Source: Clostridiales bacterium
GTDB lineage: Bacteria > Bacillota > Clostridia > Lutisporales > Lutisporaceae
DNA: 19,271 nucleotides
Reading direction: 5' to 3'
NCBI GenBank assembly: GCA_012522255.1
Contig: JAAYKT010000278.1
Location: forward strand, 1 to 19,271
Of the stretch, positions 6,070 to 13,005 are shown in pieces. The notes beneath the pieces are model-generated. The model was not told where the DNA came from. It saw nothing but the letters and a program-made list of their open reading frames with translations, and ran no database searches. Numbering within the stretch: the stretch's first letter is position 1; each line of letters starts with the position of its first letter. The position numbers were made by a program, and so were the translations under genes.

Positions 6070-6756
6070 TTATATAACTTCTTTTTCCTCCGGTTTTGAT
6101 GGTTTTAACCTTTTTATCGTTTGGATTAAATTTTCATGCTCTACTATTTTTGAATCATACTTCCCAATTTTAAATGCAAACTGAACAGAAAACCCCATAG
6201 TAAATGCAGTAATCAAAGTACCTACACCTACAGGGCCTCCCAAAAAATACCCAATGGTTAAAACCGAAAGTTCTATGGTACCTCTTATCAACCAAACAGG
6301 TTTATTTAATTTTTTAACTAACCCCTCCATGAGCCCATCTCGCGGCCCCGCACCCAATTCTACCTTCAGATAAAAATAGGTTGCCCAACCAATGGTAAGT
6401 ATACCTATAATCAATAAAACAAGTTTCCCTATAAAACTACCCGGTGTTTTTATTAAACCTGTACTATCAATAACATCAATAAAAAATCCAATAAAATACA
6501 TATTCAAAATACTTGCTATTCCGGGAATTACGCCTATAAAATATGATATTGCCAACACAAATAAACCAATGATTTGGGAACCCTGCCCAAAGGTTATGGG
6601 TACATAATTTATCACTCCCAAGTTAAATGTATCCCAAGGAGCCGTACCTACATTAGCATGCAACATCGCCAACATTCCCAAAGCATATAAGAATAACCCA
6701 AAAAATAATCGCGGCATTTTCTTTAATGTTTTCATCCATTCTTTTGAATCTTCCAT
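6070..6756 (-). CDS. YczE/YyaS/YitT-type integral membrane protein
   Basis: This is a 228-residue membrane protein, probably with five or six helices (about 15-33, 60-78, 80-98, 110-130, 157-173, 176-196) and a charged cytoplasmic C-terminal tail rich in Lys and Glu. It shows an internal duplication: VGTAPWDTFNLGV (36-48) and LGAGPRDGLMEGL (134-146), each after a helix, which is the hallmark of the YczE-like group. The function of the family is not established; members are treated as uncharacterised permease-like proteins. The ATG at 6756 is preferred to the TTG one codon earlier, since AGGAAG lies seven bases upstream. It is the first gene of a probable two-gene operon with folD, but nothing in it points to folate transport. 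A weak extended -10 (TGA then TAATAT, 6796-6791) could start the transcript. Confidence 0.85.
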   Translation of the reverse strand: MEDSKEWMKTLKKMPRLFFGLFLYALGMLAMLHANVGTAPWDTFNLGVINYVPITFGQGSQIIGLFVLAISYFIGVIPGIASILNMYFIGFFIDVIDSTGLIKTPGSFIGKLVLLIIGILTIGWATYFYLKVELGAGPRDGLMEGLVKKLNKPVWLIRGTIELSVLTIGYFLGGPVGVGTLITAFTMGFSVQFAFKIGKYDSKIVEHENLIQTIKRLKPSKPEEKEVI

Positions 6757-6894
6757 CAAATCACTTCCTAATATTTTATAAAGTCAACTAATATTATCAC
6801 ATACTTTGCAACTATAGAAAAGTAGTAAAATTTATTTAATATTATTGTGAGACCCTAAGACTTGTAACTGAACAATATTGTCAAATACAATATC

Positions 6895-7016
6895 TGCTGC
6901 TATAAATAAGCTTTAGTATGAACTGAAAAGATGTCCACCTACTTTTGAGAATAGTTATTGAGATATTGGTCTATCACATCCTTATAAAACAATAAGTTGA
7001 CAAGTATATAGCAGCA
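6895..7016. repeat. Inverted repeat, 10-bp arms about 100 bases apart
   Basis: TGCTGCTATA at 6895-6904 is perfectly complementary to TATAGCAGCA at 7007-7016. An ATAT/ATATT flank extends the match outside with one indel. The interior is AT-rich and non-coding and holds a weaker inverted pair (AAGATGT near 6928, ACATCCTT near 6977). It could be a small non-autonomous element, a structured transcript, or chance in AT-rich DNA. Confidence 0.35.
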
Positions 7017-7020
7017 ATAT

Positions 7021-7047
7021 TTTAGGGGGAGCATTGCCCCCCCTAAG
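7021..7047 (-). terminator. Strong hairpin after the GAPDH gene
   Basis: Nine bases past the stop of the GAPDH gene is a stable hairpin: CTTAGGGGG...CCCCCTAA with an inner GC/GC step and a small ATT-type loop. On the minus strand it is followed by AAAATATTG and not by a clear U run, so it is an imperfect intrinsic terminator or a 3' mRNA-stabilising stem. Confidence 0.55.
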
Positions 7048-7055
7048 TTTTAGTG

Positions 7056-8069
7056 TTACATCTTCTTCGCTATGTACTCAACCAAATCAACTGTCCTTCG
7101 CGAATATCCCCACTCATTGTCATACCACGCCATTACCTTTACCATTTTTTCTCCGATTACAATAGTTGAGATGGCATCTACTATTGAAGAACGGTTATCC
7201 CCTTTATAATCAATTGATACCAACGGCTCATCCGAATAACCCAATATTCCCTTAAGTTCATTTTCAGAAGCTTCCTTCAAAGCAGCGTTGATTTCTTCCG
7301 CAGTAACTTCCTTTTCCAAATTACATACAAGGTCTGTTATGGAAACAGTAGGAGTGGGTACCCGCAGTGATAATCCGTTTAATCTACCCTTTAGGTCAGG
7401 CAATACTTTCTCAACTGCTTTTGCCGCACCTGTAGTTGTGGGTATTATAGATTCAGCTGCCGATCTTGCCCTCCTTAAATCCTTATGTGTCTTATCGAGT
7501 ATTTTTTGGTCATTCGTATAAGAATGTATAGTCGTCATAATCCCATAGATTATGCCGAATTTTTCATGTAATACTTTTGCAACAGGTGCCAAACAGTTTG
7601 TTGTGCAGGAAGCATTTGATATAATAACATGCTTGTCAGGATCGTAATCCCCTTCGTTTACTCCCAAGACTACAGTAACATCTTCGTTTTTACCCGGTGC
7701 AGTAATAACTACCTTTTTTGCTCCGGCCTTAATATGTTCCATGGCTTTTTCTCTTTGGGTATATACACCTGTTGATTCAACTACAATATCTATTCCCAGC
7801 TCATCCCATGAAAGGTCAATGGCTTCTGATACAGTAAATACTTTTATTTCTTTTCCGTTAATAATCAGTGCATTTTCTTTAGATTCAACTGTACCACCAT
7901 ATATACCATATGCAGAGTCATACTTAAATAAATGCGCCAAAGTATCTGTATTTGCTCTTGCATTTACTGCAACTAATTCTATATCACCATCCTTCCAGTC
8001 ATCTGCTGCCATCCGGGTTATCTGCCTTCCTATTCTCCCGAATCCATTTATAGCAACCTTAACGCCCAT
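7056..8069 (-). CDS. gap: Type I glyceraldehyde-3-phosphate dehydrogenase, GapB-like cofactor site
   Basis: GAPDH oxidises glyceraldehyde 3-phosphate to 1,3-bisphosphoglycerate with reduction of NAD(P)+, or the reverse, in the cytosol. The ATG at 8069 follows a strong AGGAGGA site and gives [16 protein letters not shown]; the open frame to 8102 is not needed. The 337 residues cover the whole family. The nucleotide-binding GFGRIGR is at 9-15, catalytic Cys155 is in [12 protein letters not shown], and His182 is in [31 protein letters not shown] and WYDNEWGYS are intact. The Asp that normally follows Asn at the end of the second strand (ND) and fixes NAD is Ala here (VNARAN, A37). Many segments resemble B. 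subtilis GapB, the NADP-preferring gluconeogenic enzyme, so NADP or dual use is likely. The gene stands alone, without pgk, tpi or a cggR-type repressor, behind its own strong promoter and in front of a hairpin. Confidence 0.95.
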   Translation of the reverse strand: MGVKVAINGFGRIGRQITRMAADDWKDGDIELVAVNARANTDTLAHLFKYDSAYGIYGGTVESKENALIINGKEIKVFTVSEAIDLSWDELGIDIVVESTGVYTQREKAMEHIKAGAKKVVITAPGKNEDVTVVLGVNEGDYDPDKHVIISNASCTTNCLAPVAKVLHEKFGIIYGIMTTIHSYTNDQKILDKTHKDLRRARSAAESIIPTTTGAAKAVEKVLPDLKGRLNGLSLRVPTPTVSITDLVCNLEKEVTAEEINAALKEASENELKGILGYSDEPLVSIDYKGDNRSSIVDAISTIVIGEKMVKVMAWYDNEWGYSRRTVDLVEYIAKKM

Positions 8070-8125
8070 ATAACATCCTCCTATTTTATAATTAATTTGC
8101 ACAGCAATTTATAGGCTCTATACTA

Positions 8126-8155
8126 TTTATAGCAATAAGCACTACTCTATGTCAA
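8126..8155 (-). promoter_or_regulatory. Sigma-A promoter of the GAPDH gene
   Basis: TTGACA (8155-8150) and TATAAA (8131-8126) on the minus strand are 18 bases apart, and TGC directly before TATAAA makes an extended -10. Transcription would begin near 8119, leaving a 50-base leader. The promoter starts only 14 bases past the stop of the ABC permease gene. Confidence 0.72.
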
Positions 8156-8168
8156 GATGAGTATAGCA

Positions 8169-9524
8169 TCATTCCGTTCTTATTGCCTCTAATGCACTTA
8201 ATCTCATTGCCCTGCGAGCAGGATAATATCCGGAAATAATACCTATTATTGTCGCAAATACAATAGACGATAAAATTAACCATAAAGGAATAATTGAAAT
8301 TTTACTCCCGGGTTCCATATATCCAAAAAGATTTATAAACAAAGACAAGCCTGCATTGTTTAACAGGTAAGAAATAAGTATGCTGAATATAATTCCGATT
8401 ATCCCCCCTGCCAAGCCTATAAGACCTGCCTCAAAAAGAAACAATCTCTTTATATCAGACAATTCCGCACCCAGAACCTTCATAACTCCTATTTCTCTTG
8501 TACGCTCATATATTGACATTATCATCGTATTAGCTATACCAATTGCTGCAACTAAAAGTGAAACCGCTCCTATTCCGCCCAGTACGGCCTGTATGCCGGC
8601 AGATGCTTTTTGCATAGAATCGAGAATGTCGGTCAGGCTAAAGGTCCCAAACCCCATTTCTTTTATCTGTTCTTGTATCTTCTTGACATTTTTAATGTTT
8701 TTAACTTTCACCATTGCATTCTGATAACTATCCTTGGATACCTGGGGGTAATAATCAAACCCTCCTTGCTTGCCTTGTGCCTTATTACTTTCTTCGACCA
8801 TCTTTTTTAGTTGGTTTATATCCATATAGGCATTATAATCCTTATCATTATTACTTTGCTTTAGTATACCTACACCCTTGACTTTATATTCAGGAGCAGG
8901 CTTATTCCCCCCTGATCTGGGACCTCCTCCAACCCTTCTCTCACCATACTCCATATTCATAGTCATGATTAGTTTATCCGTGATAAGATTGGGTTTCTCC
9001 ATAGGCCCCCCGTAATAATAGTTTGCCTTTGGATTGTAAAACCAATCAGGTAAATAACAGCCAAAAACCAAAGCGGCTTTATCATTTTCGTTTAATAACC
9101 TTCCTTCTTCTATTTTGAAATCAAACTTTTCCATTACCGAAGAATCTATTCCTATTACACTGAAACCGCCTATTAGTTTGCCTAAGCCGAATTTCCAGTA
9201 ACTGTACATTATAGGGGTAACCGCATCAACGCCTGTTATAGCATTGATTTTGACCAAGGTTGCATCATCTAACTTAACCTCTTTATTAGTCCCGCCGCCC
9301 ATATTCATGTCAGGGGAAATATAATTGGCATCAACATTTATGATATTAAGGCTGCCCATACGTTCTATCTCTTTTTTAAAGTTTTCATTCATACCAATAC
9401 CAAGGGATAGCATAATAACTATGGACGAGGTGCCGATAATTACACCTAATACCGTCAGTATAGTCCTGGTTTTACGCCTCCACATGTTTCTAATACCCAT
9501 ATTTACTATATCTATGCTATTCAT
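8169..9524 (-). CDS. MacB/FtsX-type ABC transporter permease
   Basis: This is the membrane subunit of an ABC system of the MacB/LolCDE superfamily, which uses ATP hydrolysis for mechanotransmission or extrusion of substrates outside the membrane. It has 451 residues: one N-terminal helix (about 22-42, preceded by NMWRRKTRTILTVLGVIIGT, typical of MacB), a large extracellular MacB_PCD domain (about 45-310), then the FtsX domain with three helices (about 317-340, 365-390, 412-437). GIANTMIMSIYERTREIGVMK and the C-terminal YYPARRAMRLSALEAIRTE are family signatures. The extracellular domain contains Gly/Pro-rich inserts (GGGPRSGGNKPAPEY). There is no fused ATPase; that gene is two genes upstream. 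Its ATG overlaps the stop of the preceding gene by 8 bases (ATGAATAG), implying translational coupling. No terminator lies before the gap promoter. Substrate unknown. Confidence 0.92.
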   Translation of the reverse strand: MNSIDIVNMGIRNMWRRKTRTILTVLGVIIGTSSIVIMLSLGIGMNENFKKEIERMGSLNIINVDANYISPDMNMGGGTNKEVKLDDATLVKINAITGVDAVTPIMYSYWKFGLGKLIGGFSVIGIDSSVMEKFDFKIEEGRLLNENDKAALVFGCYLPDWFYNPKANYYYGGPMEKPNLITDKLIMTMNMEYGERRVGGGPRSGGNKPAPEYKVKGVGILKQSNNDKDYNAYMDINQLKKMVEESNKAQGKQGGFDYYPQVSKDSYQNAMVKVKNIKNVKKIQEQIKEMGFGTFSLTDILDSMQKASAGIQAVLGGIGAVSLLVAAIGIANTMIMSIYERTREIGVMKVLGAELSDIKRLFLFEAGLIGLAGGIIGIIFSILISYLLNNAGLSLFINLFGYMEPGSKISIIPLWLILSSIVFATIIGIISGYYPARRAMRLSALEAIRTE

Positions 9525-11535
9525 CCAACCACATCTCTTTTTTCTTTTTATGTTTTTTCCTAACGATTACGATTGCACCTACAATAATTAACAAAAAACC
9601 ACCAATTGCATAAGGATTTTTAACCAATTTTATGAATTTTCCTTCATTGCCTTCTCCCATATTATCGTCAAAACCGGGTTCCGGCATGGGTTCCATCTGC
9701 ATCATTATCGCATTTGTTTCAAACTCTTTTACTACATCAAAGGCTTCTCCAACAGCGTTCTCAAAAGAAAAGATTATGCTGCCCTTCAATTGACCTTCTT
9801 CGTTTGGTATTATTCCAACATCATAACTGTCGGTTTTGCCTGCCTCAAAGTTGCCTACATAATAATTGGAGTTTTGTGTCGTGAAATTTCCTTCGGTTTT
9901 AATCATCAAATTATAAAGAACGGTTTTTCCCATATTGAAAAACTCTATTGATACCGGGAAAGACTGTCCCAGAAAAACTTCCGGTGGTAACATTAAGTCG
10001 CCCAAAACCAACTTAACCTGTTGTATTACAGGTACACTGATAATATCCTTTGAGCCGAGCTGATTGCCCTTCTCGTCTTCATAATCAATATTTACCGATA
10101 TTCCATAAGTCTTATGCTCCGCATCCCTTTTCGGCATTAAGGTAAATACTTTTTGTATGTTTTCTTTCGGCTTTATACTTTCTATGTATATGGTATTGCT
10201 GCTATCAACAGGATTAAAAACTCCGTCATCGCTTATCAATGAAACCTTTATATTACTGACAGTACTGTAGGAGCTCGTGTTTAATAAGGACATGGTGAGC
10301 TGAAAACTATCCCCTGCTTTTATTGTAGATGGTTCAATATTATATCTATCTACAATAATCTTAGGAGTGCTGCTGCCTGTTCCTCCATTTACAAAAACAC
10401 CAACATATTGGGATATATTATTTTTGACCTTCTTACCCCCAATGCCGCTTTCAAATTCCACATTAATTTGTATAGGGTAGTTCTTTGTGACAGCTTCTGC
10501 CGTCGTATATAGCTCGAATTCTACACTTTTTGTTTCATCCTTAGTTAACTTTCCTAAACTTATTATATTTAACGATTTACAAATAATATCCTTTTCAATA
10601 CTAAGACTTACTCTAACATCATCTGCTTCTATACTACTTTCGTTAATAACATCAAAAGAAATGGCAAAGCTTTCTCCCGTGTTTAATTCTTTGTCGGGAA
10701 CAGAAATGTTTTTAATTATTAAGTTGGATAAATTAGTGTCTAATCCCTGCACAGGCAAAAAAAAGGTTAACTTTTCTGAAAAAGGATTATTATAGCTATC
10801 CTTATAGTCAAATTCTAAAGTTAAATCGTAATTACCTGTATCCATGCTTAAAGAAGGGATTATAATATAATCCACTTGTATAACTTTTTCTGCTCCAATA
10901 TTAGGCAAAGATTTGACATCCGGTGAATTTTTCAAGGTAAAAACATTTGGGCTCAAACCTTTTAAATAAACTTTCACATCTTTGGCTTCTAAATCGCCGG
11001 TATTTCTTATTATAGCGGATACTATTTTACTTTCTCCGGCAATAAGCGGCATATCCCCGTAACTTACCGTGGAAAGAGTCAGTTGCGGAGGTTTCTTTGA
11101 ATTCTCTACTCTCACTTTAATTGTATCAGCACCTTGCGGTAAAACCGTTCCTGCCATATTGCTGTAATAATATAGCAGTTTTACCGAATATACTTTATCA
11201 ATTGCGTCATCGCGTATTTTTATTTTAAATATCGCATTATCAGTTTTTTTACTGTTTAATTTACTAATTATATATGTAGAATTGAGTTCCTCAAGGACAA
11301 AAGGGGACTCTTCATCAAGCTGCATTATAACTTGTATATTTTTTGCTGCGGTAGGACCTATATTTTCGATAGGTATACTTAATTTTACTTCTTCTCCTGC
11401 ATTTACAACAGGTATTTTACCCCCGGATACAATCAGCACCGGATCTTTAGCATCAGCCCATACAACACTGCCAATGGATAAGAATGCCTGCATTAAAAAA
11501 ATCAATATAACCAAATATCTAATTCCTTTTTTCAA
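9517..11535 (-). CDS. Large exported protein of CARDB-like Ig repeats with C-terminal membrane anchor
   Basis: The 672-residue protein has a signal peptide (1-27, cleavage likely after VWA), about five tandem beta-sandwich domains of roughly 110-120 residues, an acidic Met/Pro/Gly-rich linker (MQMEPMPEPGFDDNMGEG) and one C-terminal helix (about 642-658) followed by RKKHKKKK. It should thus face outward with a positive cytoplasmic tail. Each domain opens with the same pattern: AGEEVKLSIPIENIG, AGESKIVSAIIRNTG, TGESFAISFDVINES, AGDSFQLTMSLLNTS, LGQSFPVSIEFFNMG. This is the signature of CARDB/COG1361-type adhesion or scaffold domains. The start is a TTG eight bases after GGGGG that overlaps the stop of the ATPase gene. 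It lies between the ATPase and permease genes and is coupled to the latter, so it is probably an accessory subunit of the ABC system. No enzymatic motif is seen. The exact domain family is my inference. Confidence 0.85.
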   Translation of the reverse strand: MKKGIRYLVILIFLMQAFLSIGSVVWADAKDPVLIVSGGKIPVVNAGEEVKLSIPIENIGPTAAKNIQVIMQLDEESPFVLEELNSTYIISKLNSKKTDNAIFKIKIRDDAIDKVYSVKLLYYYSNMAGTVLPQGADTIKVRVENSKKPPQLTLSTVSYGDMPLIAGESKIVSAIIRNTGDLEAKDVKVYLKGLSPNVFTLKNSPDVKSLPNIGAEKVIQVDYIIIPSLSMDTGNYDLTLEFDYKDSYNNPFSEKLTFFLPVQGLDTNLSNLIIKNISVPDKELNTGESFAISFDVINESSIEADDVRVSLSIEKDIICKSLNIISLGKLTKDETKSVEFELYTTAEAVTKNYPIQINVEFESGIGGKKVKNNISQYVGVFVNGGTGSSTPKIIVDRYNIEPSTIKAGDSFQLTMSLLNTSSYSTVSNIKVSLISDDGVFNPVDSSNTIYIESIKPKENIQKVFTLMPKRDAEHKTYGISVNIDYEDEKGNQLGSKDIISVPVIQQVKLVLGDLMLPPEVFLGQSFPVSIEFFNMGKTVLYNLMIKTEGNFTTQNSNYYVGNFEAGKTDSYDVGIIPNEEGQLKGSIIFSFENAVGEAFDVVKEFETNAIMMQMEPMPEPGFDDNMGEGNEGKFIKLVKNPYAIGGFLLIIVGAIVIVRKKHKKKKEMWLDE

Positions 11536-11547
11536 ATATTTTACCCC

Positions 11548-12252
11548 CTATACACTTATAGCTTTCTCTGTTTTTTCTATACTTCCATCTTTAATATAAA
11601 CAATTCTGTCGGCGTATTTTGCAATATTAATATCATGAGTCACTATTACCAATGTCTGATTGTTTTCCTTGGTAATATTTGTAATCAATTTCATTATATC
11701 TGTTGAAGTTTTTGAATCTAAATTTCCTGTTAGTTCATCAGCAAAAATAACATCCGGTTTACCTACAAATGCCCTTGCTATACCGACCCTTTGTTGCTGC
11801 CCACCGCTCATTTGACTTGGTTTATGTTTTAAATGTTTATCCAATCCAACCTGAATCAATAACTTTTTTGCCCTTTCGTTTCTTATTTTTTTATCAATTT
11901 CCATAAAAATTAACGGAAGGCTTACGTTTTCTAATGCAGTAAGAGTGGGTATCAAATTATATGATTGAAACACAAATCCGATATTTTTCCTTCTAAATTT
12001 TGCTAAAGCATTTTCGCTCATTTTTTCTATGGGTTTACCTTTTATTTTTATATCTCCTCTTGTAGGCCTCTCCAAGCCGGCCATTAAATTCAACAAAGTG
12101 GATTTCCCTGATCCGGAAGTACCTAATATACAGCAAATCTCACCTTTTTCTATATCCAGGTCAATGGTGTCGAGAGCTACCACCTTTTCATTCCCAACTC
12201 TATAAACTTTCCTGACATCCCTCAAGCTCATCAATGGATTTATGAAAATCAC
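11548..12252 (-). CDS. ABC transporter ATPase, LolD/MacB type
   Basis: This is the cytoplasmic ATP-hydrolysing subunit for the permease encoded two genes downstream. Numbered from 12252, it has Walker A GTSGSGKST (44-52), Q-loop (Q96 in GFVFQSYNLIP), signature MSGGQQQRVGIARA (148-161), Walker B VIFADE (168-173) and H-loop VTHD (H206). The segment NLIPTLTALENVSLPL and the short size place it in the LolD/MacB group. The motif after Walker B is DELTGNLD where almost all relatives have DEPTGNLD. The start is unclear: GTG at 12252 is buried in the Shine-Dalgarno-like GGGGGTGATT, while ATG at 12231 gives the usual N-terminus MSLRDVRKVYRVG (227 aa) but is 20 bases from that site. An in-frame ATA at 12243 lies exactly eight bases after GGGGG. 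It is the first gene of a three-gene operon, 12 bases ahead of the repeat protein. Confidence 0.93.
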   Translation of the reverse strand: MIFINPLMSLRDVRKVYRVGNEKVVALDTIDLDIEKGEICCILGTSGSGKSTLLNLMAGLERPTRGDIKIKGKPIEKMSENALAKFRRKNIGFVFQSYNLIPTLTALENVSLPLIFMEIDKKIRNERAKKLLIQVGLDKHLKHKPSQMSGGQQQRVGIARAFVGKPDVIFADELTGNLDSKTSTDIMKLITNITKENNQTLVIVTHDINIAKYADRIVYIKDGSIEKTEKAISV

Positions 12253-12355
12253 CCCCTATTTTCCATACCTATACAATAAATAAGACGTATAAAAAAACAT
12301 TTATCTTCGTTTTTTTTGATTTAAATGAAAATTTTTCTTTATATGCCTAATGCTT

Positions 12356-12384
12356 ATTCTATCTTTTTGAAATAGTATTAACAA
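12356..12384 (-). promoter_or_regulatory. Candidate promoter of the ABC operon
   Basis: In the 258-base gap upstream of the ATPase gene the best sigma-A-like pair on the minus strand is TTGTTA (12384-12379) and TAGAAT (12361-12356), with 17-base spacing. It would leave a leader of roughly 100 AT-rich bases with no recognisable riboswitch. An upstream terminator at 12451 isolates the operon, so a promoter in this gap is needed. Confidence 0.45.
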
Positions 12385-12450
12385 GCATCACAACACAAAC
12401 TATATCAAATACTAATATTTCTTCCATTAAAAGACTATGTAAACATCCAA

Positions 12451-12479
12451 CAAAAAAGTTACAGTATACACTGTAACTT
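12451..12479 (-). terminator. Intrinsic terminator after the C_GCAxxG_C_C gene
   Basis: A 10-bp perfect stem AAGTTACAGT/ACTGTAACTT (arms 12479-12470 and 12465-12456) with a 4-base loop is followed by six U on the minus strand (12457-12452). It lies 32 bases past the stop codon and separates this unit from the ABC operon. Confidence 0.92.
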
Positions 12480-12510
12480 ACCTTTTAATAGTTTGCTTTA
12501 TTTACTGCTA

Positions 12511-12924
12511 TTACATCCGATAGCCTACTTCCTTTCTAACTATATCGTCAAGAATTTGCGCTGCAACAACCACTATATACTCACATTTATTTTTATCATT
12601 TTTGAAAATTTCCTTCAAATCCCGGCAATTATCGGTACTAAGTTTTTCTTTAAAATCCCTGATAAATTCTTTTGTCAACAGTTTTATTTTATCACTTTCG
12701 TGGGCCCTATCCTTAACAAAAATCACACCAAGGGCTGCCAAGCTTCCTGTCATTGCGCCACATGCCTCCTCCACTCCCATCCCACCGCCAAAAGCAGCCA
12801 TAGTCTTAAGGGCACTTTTATCCAAACCAAGTCCATATTCTTCATTAGCGGCATATAAAACAGATTCGGCACAATTTAACCCAAAATCAACCGAATAATA
12901 CTTTTTAACGGTATCTGATAACAC
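12511..12924 (-). CDS. C_GCAxxG_C_C family protein (putative redox/metal protein)
   Basis: This 137-residue cytosolic protein belongs to the C_GCAxxG_C_C family, named for four spaced cysteines and widespread in anaerobes. Here they are C18 (NCAES), C55 in ACGAMTG, C100 (DNCRD) and C114 (NKCEY). The core AAFGGGMGVEEACGAMTGSLAALG is a glycine-rich loop plus helix typical of the group (44-66 approximately). The biochemical role is unproven; the cysteines suggest metal, Fe-S or redox work. The start is a GTG at 12924 with an excellent AGGAGGT seven bases upstream. The gene lies 81 bases downstream of the cyclic glucan synthase gene with no clear terminator between, but with two overlapping palindromes that may be an operator, so it may be either cotranscribed or separately regulated. 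It ends at a strong terminator. Confidence 0.9.
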   Translation of the reverse strand: MLSDTVKKYYSVDFGLNCAESVLYAANEEYGLGLDKSALKTMAAFGGGMGVEEACGAMTGSLAALGVIFVKDRAHESDKIKLLTKEFIRDFKEKLSTDNCRDLKEIFKNDKNKCEYIVVVAAQILDDIVRKEVGYRM

Positions 12925-12949
12925 TAATAAGACCTCCTAACATCTATCA

Positions 12950-12967
12950 CTAATTATTAGTCTAATA
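12950..12967. promoter_or_regulatory. Overlapping palindromes upstream of the C_GCAxxG_C_C gene
   Basis: CTAATTATTAG (12950-12960) and TATTAGTCTAATA (12955-12967) are each perfect odd-length palindromes built from the same ATTAG/CTAAT half-site and share six bases. They lie 26-43 bases upstream of the GTG start, where a promoter or operator would be expected. The regulator is unknown. Confidence 0.4.
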
Positions 12968-13005
12968 TTTTTATATAATTTATACAATCTTTTTAATGAA
13001 AAGGT

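Larger units (their letters stand above)
6757..7055. other. Intergenic region upstream of the YczE-folD operon
   Basis: These 299 bases hold no ORF I would defend. They contain the probable promoter of the YczE-like gene near 6791-6820, an inverted repeat of 10-bp arms at 6895-6904 and 7007-7016, a short palindrome CAATATTG at 6873-6880, and the hairpin that follows the GAPDH gene at 7021-7047. There are no coding remains that I can recognise. Confidence 0.5.

Noticed and set aside
6997..7025. Plus-strand promoter starting with TTGACA at 6997
   Set aside because: No acceptable -10 at 16-18 bases and no plus-strand gene downstream.
12493..12898. Plus-strand ORFs opposite the C_GCAxxG_C_C gene
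   Set aside because: The minus-strand protein has all family cysteines and an excellent ribosome site; the plus-strand frames have no recognisable family.
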